DNA from: Engraulis encrasicolus
Taxonomy: Eukaryota; Chordata; Actinopteri; Clupeiformes; Engraulidae
NCBI RefSeq assembly: GCF_034702125.1
Contig: NC_085867.1
Coordinates: 39,804,983-39,868,982, forward strand
DNA length: 64,000 bases
Direction of reading: 5' to 3'
Shown: positions 43,059-57,650 of the stretch, piece by piece
How positions within the stretch are numbered: position 1 is the stretch's first letter
Layout: each line of letters starts with the position of its first letter
The notes under the pieces: generated by a model
Databases searched by the model: none
The model's input: the letters and a program-made list of their open reading frames with translations, nothing else
Told to the model about the DNA's origin: nothing
Position numbers and translations under genes: made by a program

Positions 43059-44468
43059 TTAACAAATGACTTGTTAAGCATTGCTTATGCATTATCAAGG
43101 ATATACTTAAGTATATCTGGGGAACTGTTCTAAAGTGAAAACCTGTTAATGCTTTACAACACATTAACAAATGACTTGTTAAGCATTGCTTATGGATTAT
43201 AAAGGAGTTACAACTCATTGCTTGAGGCGGTGGTAGCTCAGATGGGGGCTCGAACAGGGCTCGAATGTGCAATCTTTGGGTAACTCCTTGATAATGCACA
43301 AGTAATGCTTGACAAGGCATTTGTTAATGTGTTGTGAAGCCTTAACAGGTTTTCACTTTAGAACAGTTCCCCAGATATACTTAAGTAATTGGTTATAACC
43401 CCTTGATAATGCTTTCCAACACATTAACAAATGACTTGTTAAGCATTGCTTAAGCCTTAACAGGTTTTCACTTTAGAACAGTTCCCCAGATATGCTTAAG
43501 TAATGGTAAATGGACTATGTGTATGTGTATGCCTCACATTCACACAGCAGTGACCGAGGTTGCCATGCAAGGTACTACCCTGCCACCAGGAGAAACTTGG
43601 GGTTAAGTATCTTGCTCAAGGACACAACGATGGAGACAGGCCGAGTGGGGCTCGAACCTGAAATCTTTGCGTTGCTGAACGGCTCCTCTACCATCTGAGC
43701 TACCACCGCCTCAAGCAATGAGTTGTAACTCCTTGATAATCCATAAGCAATGCTTAACAAGTCATTTGTTAATGTGTTGTAAAGCCTTAACAGGTTTTCA
43801 CTTTAGAACAGTCCCAGATATACTTCAGTTATGGGTTATAAATCCTTGATAATGCATAAGCAATGCTTAACAAGTCATTTGTTAATGTCCAGAAACATCC
43901 ATGAGGGGCAGTCACATGAGCCTCAACTTACTGCTTGCCATGTTACCACTCATCACAATTAACCCTTTTGTAATGGTTAGTGTAAGATTTCACTGATGCT
44001 AAAGAAAGAGTTTACAAACCATTATCATACATGCCTAATAGTACTTGTTAATGGTTAGGTGGTAGGAGACAACACAGAGATAATGTTTTTTTCATAAATA
44101 AAGGAGGGTTATCTGACATTTTAATGATGGTTTACTAATGCTTAGCAGAAAGTTTAATCACCATAAACAAATAATTAATTAACAGTATGTAATAATTACC
44201 AAGAAATACATAATGGCTACCTCATGATTCACTAATGGTTAACTAATGTTAAAATAAGGCTTGACTAAGGCTTAACTTTGCTTAGTGAACAGTTACATCA
44301 GTAAACACAAACCATTTACTTACGTTAGTAGTTAATGATTAAGAAATGAGAAATAATACTTACATAATGACTAACTTGTGATTCACTAAGGGTTAACTAA
44401 TGTTAAAATAAGGCTTAACTAAGGCTTAACTTGCGCTTAAAAAGGGGTACTTATTATAATGTGTTACC
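43059..44468 (+). mobile_element. Outer foldback element, centre and right arm
   Basis: 43063-43885 holds several direct and inverted copies of acaaatgacttgttaagcat and aacaggttttcactttagaa. 43886-44468 is the right arm, ending tgtgttacc. The arm pairs with 7455-7871. Confidence 0.7.
43505..43725 (-). mobile_element. tRNA-derived SINE within the foldback centre
   Basis: The minus strand reads ggcggtggtagctcagatgg (A-box region) and ggttcgagcccc (B box), then ttgagcaagatacttaaccc of the body. An inverted partial copy of the head lies at 43225-43275, so the SINE has become part of the palindrome. Confidence 0.7.
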
Positions 44469-44734
44469 CAAATATTTTCTAGTATGGTCCAAGTGAAGTC
44501 ATTTTTGCAGCTAAAAATGGCTATTTTTGGAAATTCAAAATGGTGGAGCATGGAGAAGATCCCTCTTTTCATGTATGAAAAGTGTAATTTTTCCAGTCAT
44601 AATGAATACTTAGAATTTGATGCTGGTGGTAAGTATTCATGAAAAAGGTAACATTAGTGAATGGGCAGCATGAATTCTGGAAATAAATAACAAAAAATCT
44701 CACACAGTGTCCCTTTAAGTACTGCAATCAGCCT

Positions 44735-44955
44735 TACTGTAACGGAGGTCATCTTGCACCTGTTCGTCCCCCTCGGGGATGCGAACCTGCGACCTCGTCA
44801 ACTCCATCGGTTCGGGAATGGGAAGCACAGTGCGATAGGCTACCGCTGGACTAAAGGACAAGTTCCCCAGCCTAACGGCATCGACACTGTACGAGGCTCA
44901 GGGAGGGTTTACTAACGTTCCACGCCAACTCTGCTAGTTAGCCTCCGTTACATTA
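44735..44955 (-). mobile_element. tRNA-like SINE, family X copy 1
   Basis: Minus strand: aacgttagtaaaccctccct, a tRNA-like part with a gttgacgaggtcgcaggttc region, and catccccgaggggga. The same order is found at 52088-52295 (plus). Family unknown to me. Confidence 0.6.
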
Positions 44956-46100
44956 CATCAATCCACATATACACACATGCCCTCTCTCTCTCGCTCTCAC
45001 ACACACACACATGCATGTGTGCTCACACAAACACAAGGTAAGGTCCTGGTAGGGTAGTCCTATGCTAAGAGTCGCTCAGTGCAGTAAAATGGCCTACTCA
45101 ACATTACTATGGCCTACTACCACAGCCAAAATGTAAAATACAAAAAAAAACCATCTGCAACAGTGATTTGTTGTATATTAAAACATTTTGCATACATCCA
45201 GTTGTCTACCTATTCCTTATCCACCCCATATTTCTGTTCCCCCCACCCATTCACGTATTCAGTTTAGTTTACCCAAATATAGGCCTACCTACCTCCCTTC
45301 TATACCCATATACAATACCGCTGATTGTACATGGGGCCCATAATTTGCTACTACGCCCCTGGCTACTGAGAGTATAAACATCAGGGTCCAATAAAAGTCT
45401 GGAAGGACCTTTAAGAATAACAGAGTACACAGTACACACAGCTAGATACATAAACAGTAGCTACACATTGCCCAAAGTTAACACTATTGATTGTTTTTGC
45501 TCTTTTTTAAAGTAGCAAATACTTTGTATTTTCCACAACATTGAACTGAGAGTAAACAAATTTCACCCATTTTAGGTGAAACAGTGGGGGTGTCTATGTA
45601 ATGGGGATTCCAGCTGAGTCTTCTGGTTTTTTTTAATGGGCATGGAAGTGGTATCCTGCAGTGGTCTCCTTTATGAATCATGTGTAATTATTTTCTTCTC
45701 AATTTCCAAGTATTCATTCAAGCACATCATGTCTTGGACTCTCGGTTTATGTCCATTCATACCTCTTGGTTCATGTTTCCTAAATTAGAAAGCAATAACA
45801 GAGAGGCTTCGTGCATTCATTTGGATAGCTCATGGTTTAGAAACACAGAGACACATACGTACATACAGTAGGACCTACAAAAATGATATGTGTGAATTCT
45901 GGTTATTCAGCGATCAATGGTTTAAAAACATTAAACAGTGTCAACTTTTTCAAACGAATTCTTTTTATCAATCTGCATACTGAGTAGTAGGATTGGGGTC
46001 TGATTTTGTTTGTACAGTATCTCCACATACGCACACTTCATCACAACACTTCAACACTTCAACACCTCTCACCTCCCACTGCAGCTGTGAAGGGTTACAG
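44956..46100. other. Unassigned stretch with a dispersed duplicate
   Basis: No gene recognised. 45355-45480 resembles 49140-49255 (tataaacatcagg, aaaagtct, agagtacaca, agctac words in order), a diverged direct duplication. Confidence 0.4.
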
Positions 46101-46110
46101 TATATGAGAG

Positions 46111-46266
46111 CATGGGTGCCGCGAGGGGGGGGGGAGGTGTTACAGATTCTAAGGGCCCGACAGCACTGACAGGGCCCCTGTAAGGATGCTGATAACATAA
46201 TTTGTCATTTTTGGGGCCCAAAATGTGAATCTTTCATGGGTACCAACATTTTTAGCAGCGCCCCTG
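46111..46266. mobile_element. hAT-like MITE, about 156 bp
   Basis: Ends catgggtgccgcg and cagcgcccctg are roughly inverse. Flanks tatgagag and tataagtg match at 6 of 8 positions. Interior ggggccc words are typical. Confidence 0.5.
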
Positions 46267-46339
46267 TATAAGTGTCAGAAACAGTGTGGAGCGGACATAC
46301 AGATCGGTAAGGTGTGAACACGCTCCTGAAGAAAGAAGC

Positions 46340-46364
46340 ATCTCTCTCTCTCTCTCTCTCTCTT

Positions 46365-46434
<70 letters not shown>
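46340..46434 (+). repeat. (CT)n microsatellite
   Basis: About 95 bp, nearly uninterrupted. Confidence 0.96.
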
Positions 46435-46438
<4 letters not shown>

Positions 46439-46908
46439 GGGGTGTAGCCATGGGGGGTGAGGTCACTAGCCTGATTATATGGAGTGAGTAGAGAGCGTCT
46501 AGCATATAGTCAGGCTATGAGGTCACCAAATGTCACCAATTTTTTTTTTTCTTTTTTCGGGAAGACAATATGTGTCCTTCTCTCTCCTCCAGTCTGTCAT
46601 TCTTGCCCTCCACCTCTTCACACTTTACACTTTACTGTATCTGAGAGGGATTGAGGTGGTTGAGTGTCTTAACCATAGAGGTAGAAAATAATACTAGAGA
46701 GGACTCAGCAATTTGCAACAGCACTGGGAAATGGCAGCTGGAGCTTCCTAACTTCCGTAGGTAGTGTAGGTACCTTCGGGCAATGCAAGTCAATGGAGAA
46801 CACGCCCACCCCTGTCAAAAAATTGACTAAAACTGTGTGAATATGAAGTAACACATTAATCAAACACCAGATTTGAAATGGCAGGCTAAATATCTACTAA
46901 AATGATAT

Positions 46909-47060
46909 GTAAGGATTAACGTTCGGCGAGAAGGTCGCTACCGTGGAATAGCAGCACGACAGAGAGAATCTTTAGACCCCGACGCGGAGCGGAGGGGTCT
47001 TGTTCTCTCTGAAGTGCTGCTATTCCACAAAGCGACCGACTCGCCGAAAGTTAACCCGCT
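46909..47060 (+). repeat. 'ttaacgttcggcgag' repeat family, copy 2 (short, palindromic)
   Basis: 46914-46993 matches 36645-36724. Then an inverted form (ctgctattccacaaagcgac, ctcgccgaaagttaac) closes the element, ending near ttattatatgg. This gives a foldback of about 145 bp. Confidence 0.7.
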
Positions 47061-47182
47061 TATTATATGGATACTTAAATGATTCACACATGGCGGGGAC
47101 ATTTCTTTAGACCTATTTAATGTTAAGATTGTTGCTGCGCAAAACAAAACAGTGCCGTTGTGGAACACCGCTAGGCAACAGC

Positions 47183-48162
47183 TAGGTAGGGGAGCACGGG
47201 GCACAAACTAACGGGGGGCAAGATGTAACACGGACTTTTTATCAAGACGGACCAATCATTTTCTGCCTACTTCTGTAAACACGATTGTTTCAGTCAACAG
47301 AAGCCTTCGGAAAAGTTTCAAACATTTTCGTTGAGATTTCATGGAGTTATTCCACAAAGTGTGTTTTAGCACCCTGAAAGTATTTTTTTCCACGTCGCTT
47401 GTTTTTTGTTTAGTGAAGCATGGGTACAAGCTACCAAAACTATTCCGATATTGCCGGATACTGTGTTTTCTCAGTTACAAAATGATACCATAATGAAGTT
47501 TGTTGCTACTTCGTAGCCAGTGCTAGGTTAACAACAATCATGGCTGAGGCTAAGGGGGCTAGTTGTAACACGGTCAATCTCAGTTAAATTCTCATTCTTG
47601 TCAATGGTAATATAAAGGTGAAATAAAATTTGCACACAAATGCAAACCTATCACATTTTATTTGAAGTATGGCTCTATTTATTTGAATATTATTCATAAT
47701 AAGTGTTTATAAAAGTTATTATTAAGCTATACTGTGAGATTGGATTTTGTGATTTTTAATGACTAATAAAAGTAAAGCCTCTAAAGCCTATTTATTTATT
47801 TTGTATTAGTGTCTTTGGTAAGAAAGTATCTTTAAGTATCGTAGATTTATAAACAAACACACTTGTGGTGAAATTATACTGAATTAATTGTTTTAAATAC
47901 ATATTTTCAGCATGTGTTACAACTAATCCTCCCCCTGTTACAACTTACACTACCTGTGGGGTAAAATGTAACATTTTACATCCTCCACAAACAGTAAAAA
48001 TGTAAAGCAATGGTAGGTTTTTATAACAAATCACCAGTGTTAATATGTAACAGAGATGTGTACGTTTCATGTGTTAAAAAATAAATAATGTAACTGCCTT
48101 ATATGTGAAGATATCAGCTCAAAAGCAAAAACCGTTACTTTGTGCCCCCCTCTCCCCTAGCC
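47183..48162. mobile_element. Inverted-repeat element with tgtaaca motifs, about 980 bp
   Basis: Left ctaggtaggggagcacgggg with cacaaactaacgg; right ccgttactttgtgccccc with ctcccctag. Inside, (t)gttacaact and its complement recur (47224, 47560, 47913, 47938, 47967). Non-coding. TSD not certain. Confidence 0.6.
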
Positions 48163-48189
48163 TGGACAACAGGTGTTGTCTATCACAGC

Positions 48190-48520
48190 AGCTGATTAGA
48201 GTGACAAAAGACCGGACCCCCTGCGGAGTGATATGAAACATTCGCTTTAGCCACTGACTTGTATACAAGCCAGTGGCTTTAGCAGTGAACGTCTTGTTGC
48301 CATTGACAGCGGTAGCCAGGACAACGGGTGCTGTCTATCACAGCAGCTGATTAGAGTCTTGTTGAAAAGTCGCTTTAGCAGTGAAAAGTCTTGTTGCCAT
48401 TGACAGCGGTCTGTTATAGACCAACCCGTCCGTTATCGAAAAATAACAGACGTCCGAACGTTGGGGAGCCCCGTTGAAATGAATGGAGCATTCGACAGAT
48501 GACGTCACAACCATATAATA
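48190..48520 (+). repeat. 'ttaacgttcggcgag' repeat family, copy 3
   Basis: gtcttgttgccattgacagc occurs twice (48289 and 48390) in a local duplication that also includes tctatcacagcagctgatta. The right part equals 36735-36860. Confidence 0.7.
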
Positions 48521-49065
48521 AGAGTCGATAAAATATATTTAAAAATCAAATAATGTCTTTTATGAACATAGTTAGCAACACACTTCAACTATTGTCCTTG
48601 TATAGTGTGTTGGTGGATATTTTCACATGATTAAGCCATTTTTGACAGAGGTGAGCCTTGGTTCTTCGTTAATTTCCAGTTCTCTGATCTACCTACAGAT
48701 AATGGCCGCTACAGATTGCCATAAAAAGGGGGGCGGGGTCCTCTCTAGTGTTATTTTCTACAGTACCTCTATGGTCTTAACTCGCACATCAGGTCATGAC
48801 CTATGTGTTGCTATGAAACACCACCATCACTGCTGCCCCATGGAGCATGACGAATATGGAGGAGGAGAGAGAGAGAGGATGTGGGATGTGGGGGAACGAC
48901 AGGTAGTGTGTGACAGTCTGAGACAGAAAGGACAGGAAAAAATAGAGACCTCAGCTCGTCCCTGAGAGGTGAGATAGAAAAATAGGTGAGAGATAGAGGG
49001 AGAAAGAGAGACTTTGTTATCATAAGGCTGACCTCTGCCAGCACTTGTTCCTCCTTCCCACGTCA

Positions 49066-49068
<3 letters not shown>

Positions 49069-49129
<61 letters not shown>
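49069..49129 (+). repeat. (CT)n microsatellite
   Basis: About 30 CT units. Confidence 0.96.
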
Positions 49130-49135
<6 letters not shown>

Positions 49136-49255
49136 CACACAGTGTAGCTGGGCTACCGGGACTACAAACATCAGGATAAAATAGATGTTTATAAAAGTCT
49201 GTATCATTCTAGTTCCTTTCAGAGTACACAGCTACAGATACACAAACTGTAGCTA

Positions 49256-51635
49256 CATAATAACCTTGAAGTACAGCGCTTACGTCGGTCTATAAAGTAA
49301 TACCATTTTTTTTACTGATGTGAAATGTTACAGTATATCACAAGATGTGTACATCTATGAATGCACATGTTGATTTGACAAAGAAAACATTGATTATGAA
49401 GGAGATGTCATAAGAGTGTCATAACTGACCTATACATTCTTGTGACTCACACCTCGTTAATAGGCCTACAGTACTGTATGTCTAGAAATCAAGTTACATA
49501 GCCTAGAGGAAATGCACAGCTTGTGCGTCTCATTTCACAAAGCTTGCGATTCACATCCATTAATTTTTCAAATTTTGTTTCATACAAATTTAACAGAGTT
49601 ACGTGTGTGAGAGGGCTCTCTGTAGGGAGGCAAGAGAGAGAGAGCGAAAGAGACACTGAGATGGAGAAACAATCACGATATGGAGAACAGAGATTGCTTC
49701 CATAATGCTGAATGCTGATGATGCTACATGAAATTGCCACCATAATGCATTGTGTTGATGATTCTCACAGGAAAATGTGATAATATCCATTTTTATACAG
49801 CTTTGCTAATAATAAGAATAATAATAATACAAAAAAATGTTTTTTTTTATCTTGTGTATAATTGTTACATTTTTAAAACTTTTCTTAGAAAATAGATTAT
49901 ATAGGCTACTTTCTTTCATCCTTCCTAACATTATTACACTTTGACAGCTGCAGATGCACACTATCATGTCTTGCGCATGATGCAAGTGGAGGGAAAACAC
50001 AAGCAGTGTAAAGAGTTAGCCACCTTTTCATTGCCCCGCAGGAGAGATTATCCACCTGAGTGAGTGTCTTTCCTTCCTAATACAATGCATGCCTCAAGTA
50101 CTACTCACATATAGTATACACTATGTGCAGCCTGTGCAACAGGGACCATTTGCAGCACCACTTGTATTGTCAATACCGTATACCGGTATATTTTTTTCAG
50201 TGCATCATCCTCACTATATTCATGGAATTCATTCTTCACCCACCTCTTATCTTATCGCTACACTGTATACATCCGTGCTATACAAAGCAAAGAACATTAG
50301 TGCATCTGGTACTGTATATCTGAAGCAAAGGGGTCGCTGACAGTTCAAGTAAAGCAAGAGATGTATTTTTTTTCCCTCCTTCACACGGCTTACTGTACCA
50401 TTAACATATCAGCCTCCAGCCTCCTCTCATCCTTCCATTTTAGATACTGTGAACAAAACACAGCAGTGCAGGCAAGCTCAGGTTGTAAACATACAGCATT
50501 GTTTGGATGAAAAGATAAAAACAACTTTTGAGGCAGTCCATACTAATGTTATAAAAGCCTTTATTAAACTCTGGCTACATGCCATTGTTTGGATGAGTTC
50601 ACAACAGCTGCATACACTGTTAAATAGGAACGGTTTTAACAACTAGGACTTAGTGGTGTGTAGTTAAACTAAATATCAATAATGATTTGTTATGTTTTGT
50701 TTTTTTGTTTTGTATACTGTAAATGCGAAAGGTTTGGTAGAATGTGGGGGTGTTACGGACGAAACAAACAAAAAAGTTATCTCTGAAAATGGGGTTTTTA
50801 TTCTGCAAGTGAGATCCCTTTATCTGTTCAGAGAAAAATATCCCCTTTGCATGAACGTGCCTTCAGGGACATTTAATGGTCCTCTTATCCCATAAACGTA
50901 CGTAAAACGTATTAGCCTACGCACGCACGCATACACGCATGCATGCATGCACACGGACACACACTATCAGGACAAGATATGAAAGAGAGCTGAGCACTTG
51001 CCCAGTCCCTATCCCAGAAAATTTGTCTCAGGCGAGCCTCTTGTCTTGCTGTTTTCTGGTTTTAAAAAATCTGGGTGGAATAAATAAACTACTGCATTGT
51101 GATTTAATATTTTGAAGTGTCAAAGCTGAGCTGTTACAGTAAAGGCCATGCATGTTTTTTTCTTCATTTCATCGAAAAACGATGAATCAAAATCGATATG
51201 GCCATTTAACATCAATAACATGAAAGATTACATTCGGTGTTACAGTAACTGATGACACCCATTGGTGGTGTCTATTCTAATAATATTCTAACTAATTAAT
51301 AGGCATTTAATGCACTTAAAGCATTCTTAAATAGCATATCGCCGTTATGCCATTTCAAGACTATATCTACAAGGAAAACATGATGTTGAACATGACTGCA
51401 GTTGAATCACAAAATAAAGTTTAGTCCTTGAATAAAAAGACCTGTACCACCAAGGAATGGAAGCCTTGCCTGCAGCTGTGATTTATAACACAAACTACAC
51501 TGCAACACAACACAGACATACTTTACATTCATGGCACATTCCTTTTCTAATCAGACTTTTTTTCATTTTCCAGGGAATGCCTGTATTTTGTCAAAGTCAT
51601 ATTACACAATGTTCTCTTTTTTATTTTAAAGGGCT
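49256..51635. other. Unassigned stretch, no supported gene
   Basis: Only short frames without motifs. One acceptor/donor pair (ccccgcag at 50034-50041, gtgagt at 50060) brackets 18 bp at 50042-50059. Short gcatgc-type repeat at about 50922-50955. Confidence 0.4.
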
Positions 51636-51770
51636 TTTATGCCTTCATTTAATTTCGATAGTGCAGGGTAAGATAGGGAGGAACAGAGTGGGAGAGAGAG
51701 AGATGGAGGAGGATCCGGATATGACCTCGGGACCAAATCAAACCCGGGTCCCCGGCGTCACAGCCAAGAC
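51636..51770 (-). mobile_element. Common teleost SINE-like repeat
   Basis: The minus strand carries caaacccgggttt-like head words, ggtcatatccggatcc, ctctctctcccactctg and a tail of atgaaggcataaaagccc. The same family is at 55885-56005 (plus) and 62575-62870 (plus, interrupted). Confidence 0.6.
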
Positions 51771-52028
51771 CATATTGCACAGTTTTCACTATATTCCACA
51801 TTCTTAGTGCCCACAAGCGTGTAATGAGAATGCTGGATTGTGTACACATATGATCAATTCTCCACGTTGAAACATTTCCCAAAGCAGTTCCGTAATCTCT
51901 CTGCACACTCCCCCACATAGGCCTATGGAAACAGAATATTCAGGATATTAGATGTAAACAAAAACATTGACCTGATGAGGTGTGCATCACGCTAAGGGGA
52001 GGGGAAGGGAGTGTTCATGCTGCATCGT

Positions 52029-52029
52029 A

Positions 52030-52062
<33 letters not shown>

Positions 52063-52080
52063 CGCATGCATGCGTGCGTG
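52029..52080 (+). repeat. TG-rich microsatellite
   Basis: tatatatg followed by (tg)n and tgcg units. Confidence 0.85.
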
Positions 52081-52087
52081 TGTAACA

Positions 52088-54600
<2,513 letters not shown>

Positions 54601-54649
54601 TATGGAGTTCATCGTGAGAATAATGAACAGTAATTTGCACGGCCCCCCA

Positions 54650-55140
54650 ACTGTTTCTCGCCATCTCCTCATCCTCCCACGTCTTCTCAGTGGACAGCAG
54701 TGTCTATTTGTGTCATTCCGGGACGACGATCACAGATGGGGACAAAGGAGTCAGTTGTCACAGTCTCAGGGAGGCCCAAAGTTGGGTTCTCATTTACATT
54801 TTATGTATTGGGCTCAGGACCAGTCGCTGACAGCTTTGGACGGGACCAGGACAAGTCAACTGAAAGGCCCACCCAATCAGGGAAGCCGAGAGGGTGTAGC
54901 AATGGGGTCCGCTGTCCCAGGCACAGGAAGAGAGGGGGCCCAAAATTGGGTTTTCATTACATTGAATGTTTTGGATGGGGAGGCCCTTTCAGTTGACTTT
55001 GTCCTGGGCCCGGCCAAAGCTGTCAGCGACCCTGTTTGTGTCCAGCTGTCTTTCACCTTCTCATCCCTCTCCCACTTCTTCTCCGTGGACAGCAGTGTCT
55101 ATTTATGCCATCAGCTCAGCAAGACAGTCCATATAGAAGA
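54650..55140. repeat. Mixed direct and inverted repeat
   Basis: gtggacagcagtgtctattt occurs at 54689 and 55084 (direct). cgctgacagctttgg with aagtcaactgaaaggcc at 54825-54870 is inverted at 54985-55031. The 197-codon frame at 54602-55195 runs through it and has no known domain. Confidence 0.6.
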
Positions 55141-55249
55141 TCTCTTCTTTCAGGCCCCTCCACATACAGTAAAATTACCAATGTTAAAGAGTTGAAATTG
55201 CCTCAATAAAAATATATTAGAATAATATAATAATACATCTGTTTTATGT

Positions 55250-55345
55250 AGAGGAAGTCAATGGGAGAAAGGAGATGGTGGAGGATCTGGAAATGACTTA
55301 GGGCCAGAGTCCCTGCCTGGTGCGACACTACGGTGCCTCATCTGA
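55250..55345 (-). mobile_element. Fragment of the common teleost SINE-like repeat
   Basis: gaggatctggaaatgactta and gtccctgcctggtgcg words match the family at 51636-51770 in the same orientation. Confidence 0.4.
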
Positions 55346-55574
55346 TTCAGCCATGGCCAAGGCCTTTGATGCTTATGGTCTATGCATAGATTGCCAATCT
55401 GCTGCTCAAATTCTGTACCACAGTATATGTTGTATTGACAATTGCAGTGGATGATGATAATGAGAAATATTGTCTTGGTATGTCTGCATATGATAAGGGC
55501 TTTGTGGATAGGCCTAATCTATGAGATTTTAGTGTTATGTAATCAAGTGCTTTAGTTTACGCCGCGGTCTGGAG

Positions 55575-55790
55575 ATGTCAATATTTGATGTGGGCCGCAA
55601 TGCCCCATGGTTAAGGAGTCTTCGGATCTGTAGGTTGGACTACTGGACACGCTTATCCATGGCTGAAGGGCTCTTGAGCAAGGTACCTACTGTTCATTGC
55701 TCCAGGGACTGTGTAAACAATACCCTGTACCTAAACAGCTGTGAGTCACTTTGGATAAAAAGCATCTCATAAGTGTAAGGTATTGTAAAT
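55575..55790 (+). mobile_element. tRNA-derived SINE (V-SINE-like tail)
   Basis: Head with catggttaaggagtc (A-box-like), body with ctcttgagcaaggtacctac and attgctccagggactg, and a tail of actttggataaaaagcatct ending in gtaaggtattg. This tail is shared by many fish SINEs and their partner LINEs. Confidence 0.7.
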
Positions 55791-55884
55791 ATTTTCAGTC
55801 CATTATGCATCAGCAAGCGGGGTAATAGAATTGCAAAAATCAACAAAGTAAAGTATAGAAATGCTATCAATGCCGTACTTTGAC

Positions 55885-56005
55885 CCCAGGGATGCAAGTT
55901 CAATTCCGACCCGAGGTCATTTCCCGATCCTTCCTCGTCTCTCTCCCTGCCCACTCATTTCCTGCCTGTCTTCACTGCATTATTGGAAATAAAGGCGTAA
56001 AAAGG
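55885..56005 (+). mobile_element. Common teleost SINE-like repeat
   Basis: Contains aattccgacccgaggtcatt, tctctctccctgccc and aaataaaggcgtaaaaaggc. Confidence 0.6.
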
Positions 56006-56075
56006 CCATAGAAATGTCATCTAAAAATTGTGTTACATCAACAAATGCAGTATTAAAAGAAAAGACAAAAACATA

Positions 56076-56946
56076 CAGTACAGGCCAAAAGTGTGGACTC
56101 ACCTTCTCATTTAATTAATTCTCTTTATTTTTGTGCCTATTCACAGAACTTAGTACATTTTCAGGGAGGGCATCAAAACTATGAATGAACACGTGTAATT
56201 ATGTGCGTAACAAAAAAATGAAAATATATAAAAAATAAAAACAATTATTTAAAAAAAATGCCAAACCGTGACGTTAACACAGCAAAACTGAGGGCCCCAC
56301 ATATTTCAACAAGTATATTTTTCTGTCTATTTTCAAGTAAAAATAACCAGTCAGTCGAGTCAATTTTAATTGATACAAGCAATGCAAGAGAGATTTTCTT
56401 GATCTGATAATGGGTCACTTGGTCCGCATAGCTGGTTAACTAGGTGACGTAGTGATACAAAAAGTAATAGTGAAAAACCCTACCACAGATTCCCTCCAAC
56501 ACAGGTTTGACCTCTCTAAGTAACTGGTTATGGCTCAATGTCAGATCAAGAAAATGTCTGTAAAATGCTTGTATTGGCAAGTGTTTAAAACTAGGTTTTA
56601 GGTCTCAAAATTCTAGTTCTTCAATTCAGGTGAATTATTGGAGGACTTTAATGTTCGATTAGGATTGACATGACTGACTGGGCATTTTTATTTGAAAATA
56701 GACAAAAATAAGCTTATTGAAATGTGTGGGGCCATCAGTTGTGTCGTGTTGACGTCAGGTGGATCGACAGCTGAGCTGACATTGCTGTTGGACAACAGCT
56801 AGAATGATATTTTTTGGTAAGCACATAATTCCCATGTGTTCAAGCACAGATCTGATGCCCTGCATGAAAATACACAGTGAAGATATACAGGAAAAAAAAG
56901 ACAATGCATAAATGAGAAGGTGAGTCCACACTTTTGGCCTGTACTG
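56076..56946 (+). mobile_element. Tc1/mariner non-autonomous element, 871 bp
   Basis: Termini cagtacaggccaaaagtgtg and its inverse (cacttttggcctgtactg), each flanked by TA (56074-56075 and 56947-56948). The subterminal gactcaccttctcat is likewise inverted. No transposase. A palindromic element is nested inside at about 56269-56758. Confidence 0.88.
56269..56758. mobile_element. Palindromic MITE nested in the Tc1 element
   Basis: tgacgttaacacagc...ggccccacatatttcaa at the left mirrors the right side, with similar gtctattttcaagtaaaaat arms. Interior taaccagtcagtc and gactgactgggc are also inverted. Confidence 0.65.
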
Positions 56947-56978
56947 TACATAAACATACACGGCACTCATACAGCAAG

Positions 56979-57362
56979 TAGGGATGTTAACCGGTAACCG
57001 TTTAACCGATAGTCAACCCGATCAACGTTAACCGGTTAAAATGTTCTGCCACCGGTTAACCTGTTGTAATAATAATTATAATTATAATGATAATAATTTC
57101 CTCCCAAAAATCCCCAAAATACGGTAATTTTGAGGTTTTAGTACGATAATTCAGCATTTTCCATCTGGCAACAGTGACTGGACATGGCAGGTCCTGTCTG
57201 CGCAGCAAAAAAAAAGGGCTTATGTGAAAAATAAAATTTAAAAAAAATCAGTGCTGTGCATATCAGGCGCGCAAATGTTGTATAATTTAGGATTACTGGT
57301 TAACCACCGGTTAATGAGTCTCAGTAGCCGGTTAAGAGTTTTTTCAATTTTCGCCATCCCTA
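56979..57362 (+). mobile_element. hAT MITE, 384 bp, TSD acagcaag
   Basis: Termini tagggatg and catcccta; identical 8-bp flanks acagcaag at 56971-56978 and 57363-57370. The interior is rich in accggttaa words in both orientations. Confidence 0.88.
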
Positions 57363-57439
57363 ACAGCAAGACATGACTACTAATAATGAAAAATTATGTA
57401 ACAGACACTAGGTAGCAGTATGAGTTGGTAGGAGAGGGA

Positions 57440-57650
57440 AGGAGTTTGTCAGTTGAATGTTGGTATAAACCTCCCTGCCAAAGCCTTGCACATACAGTAT
57501 GCAATGGCGCTGAGCTGTAGACCTAGACATTTAGCTCGGTGAAATAATCACATCTGTGCTTCCAAGCCAGAGGGTGTCGTGATTGAAAGGTTGAGAATTC
57601 AAGCCCTTGGTGGCAGATTGGGCAGAAATGACCTCGGTGACCTCTTTACC
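57440..57650 (+). mobile_element. Diverged SINE, possibly family X copy 3
   Basis: ataaacctccctgccaaagc and the order of later words recall 52115-52200, but divergence is high. Confidence 0.35.

Noticed and set aside
43625..43700. tRNA gene on the minus strand
   Set aside because: Head of a SINE, partly duplicated in inverse orientation at 43225; not an independent gene.
43059..43885. CRISPR-like array of repeated words
   Set aside because: Repeats occur in both orientations with variable spacing inside a foldback element, in a vertebrate genome.
54602..55195. 197-codon frame
   Set aside because: Spans direct and inverted repeats and has no domain or splice context.
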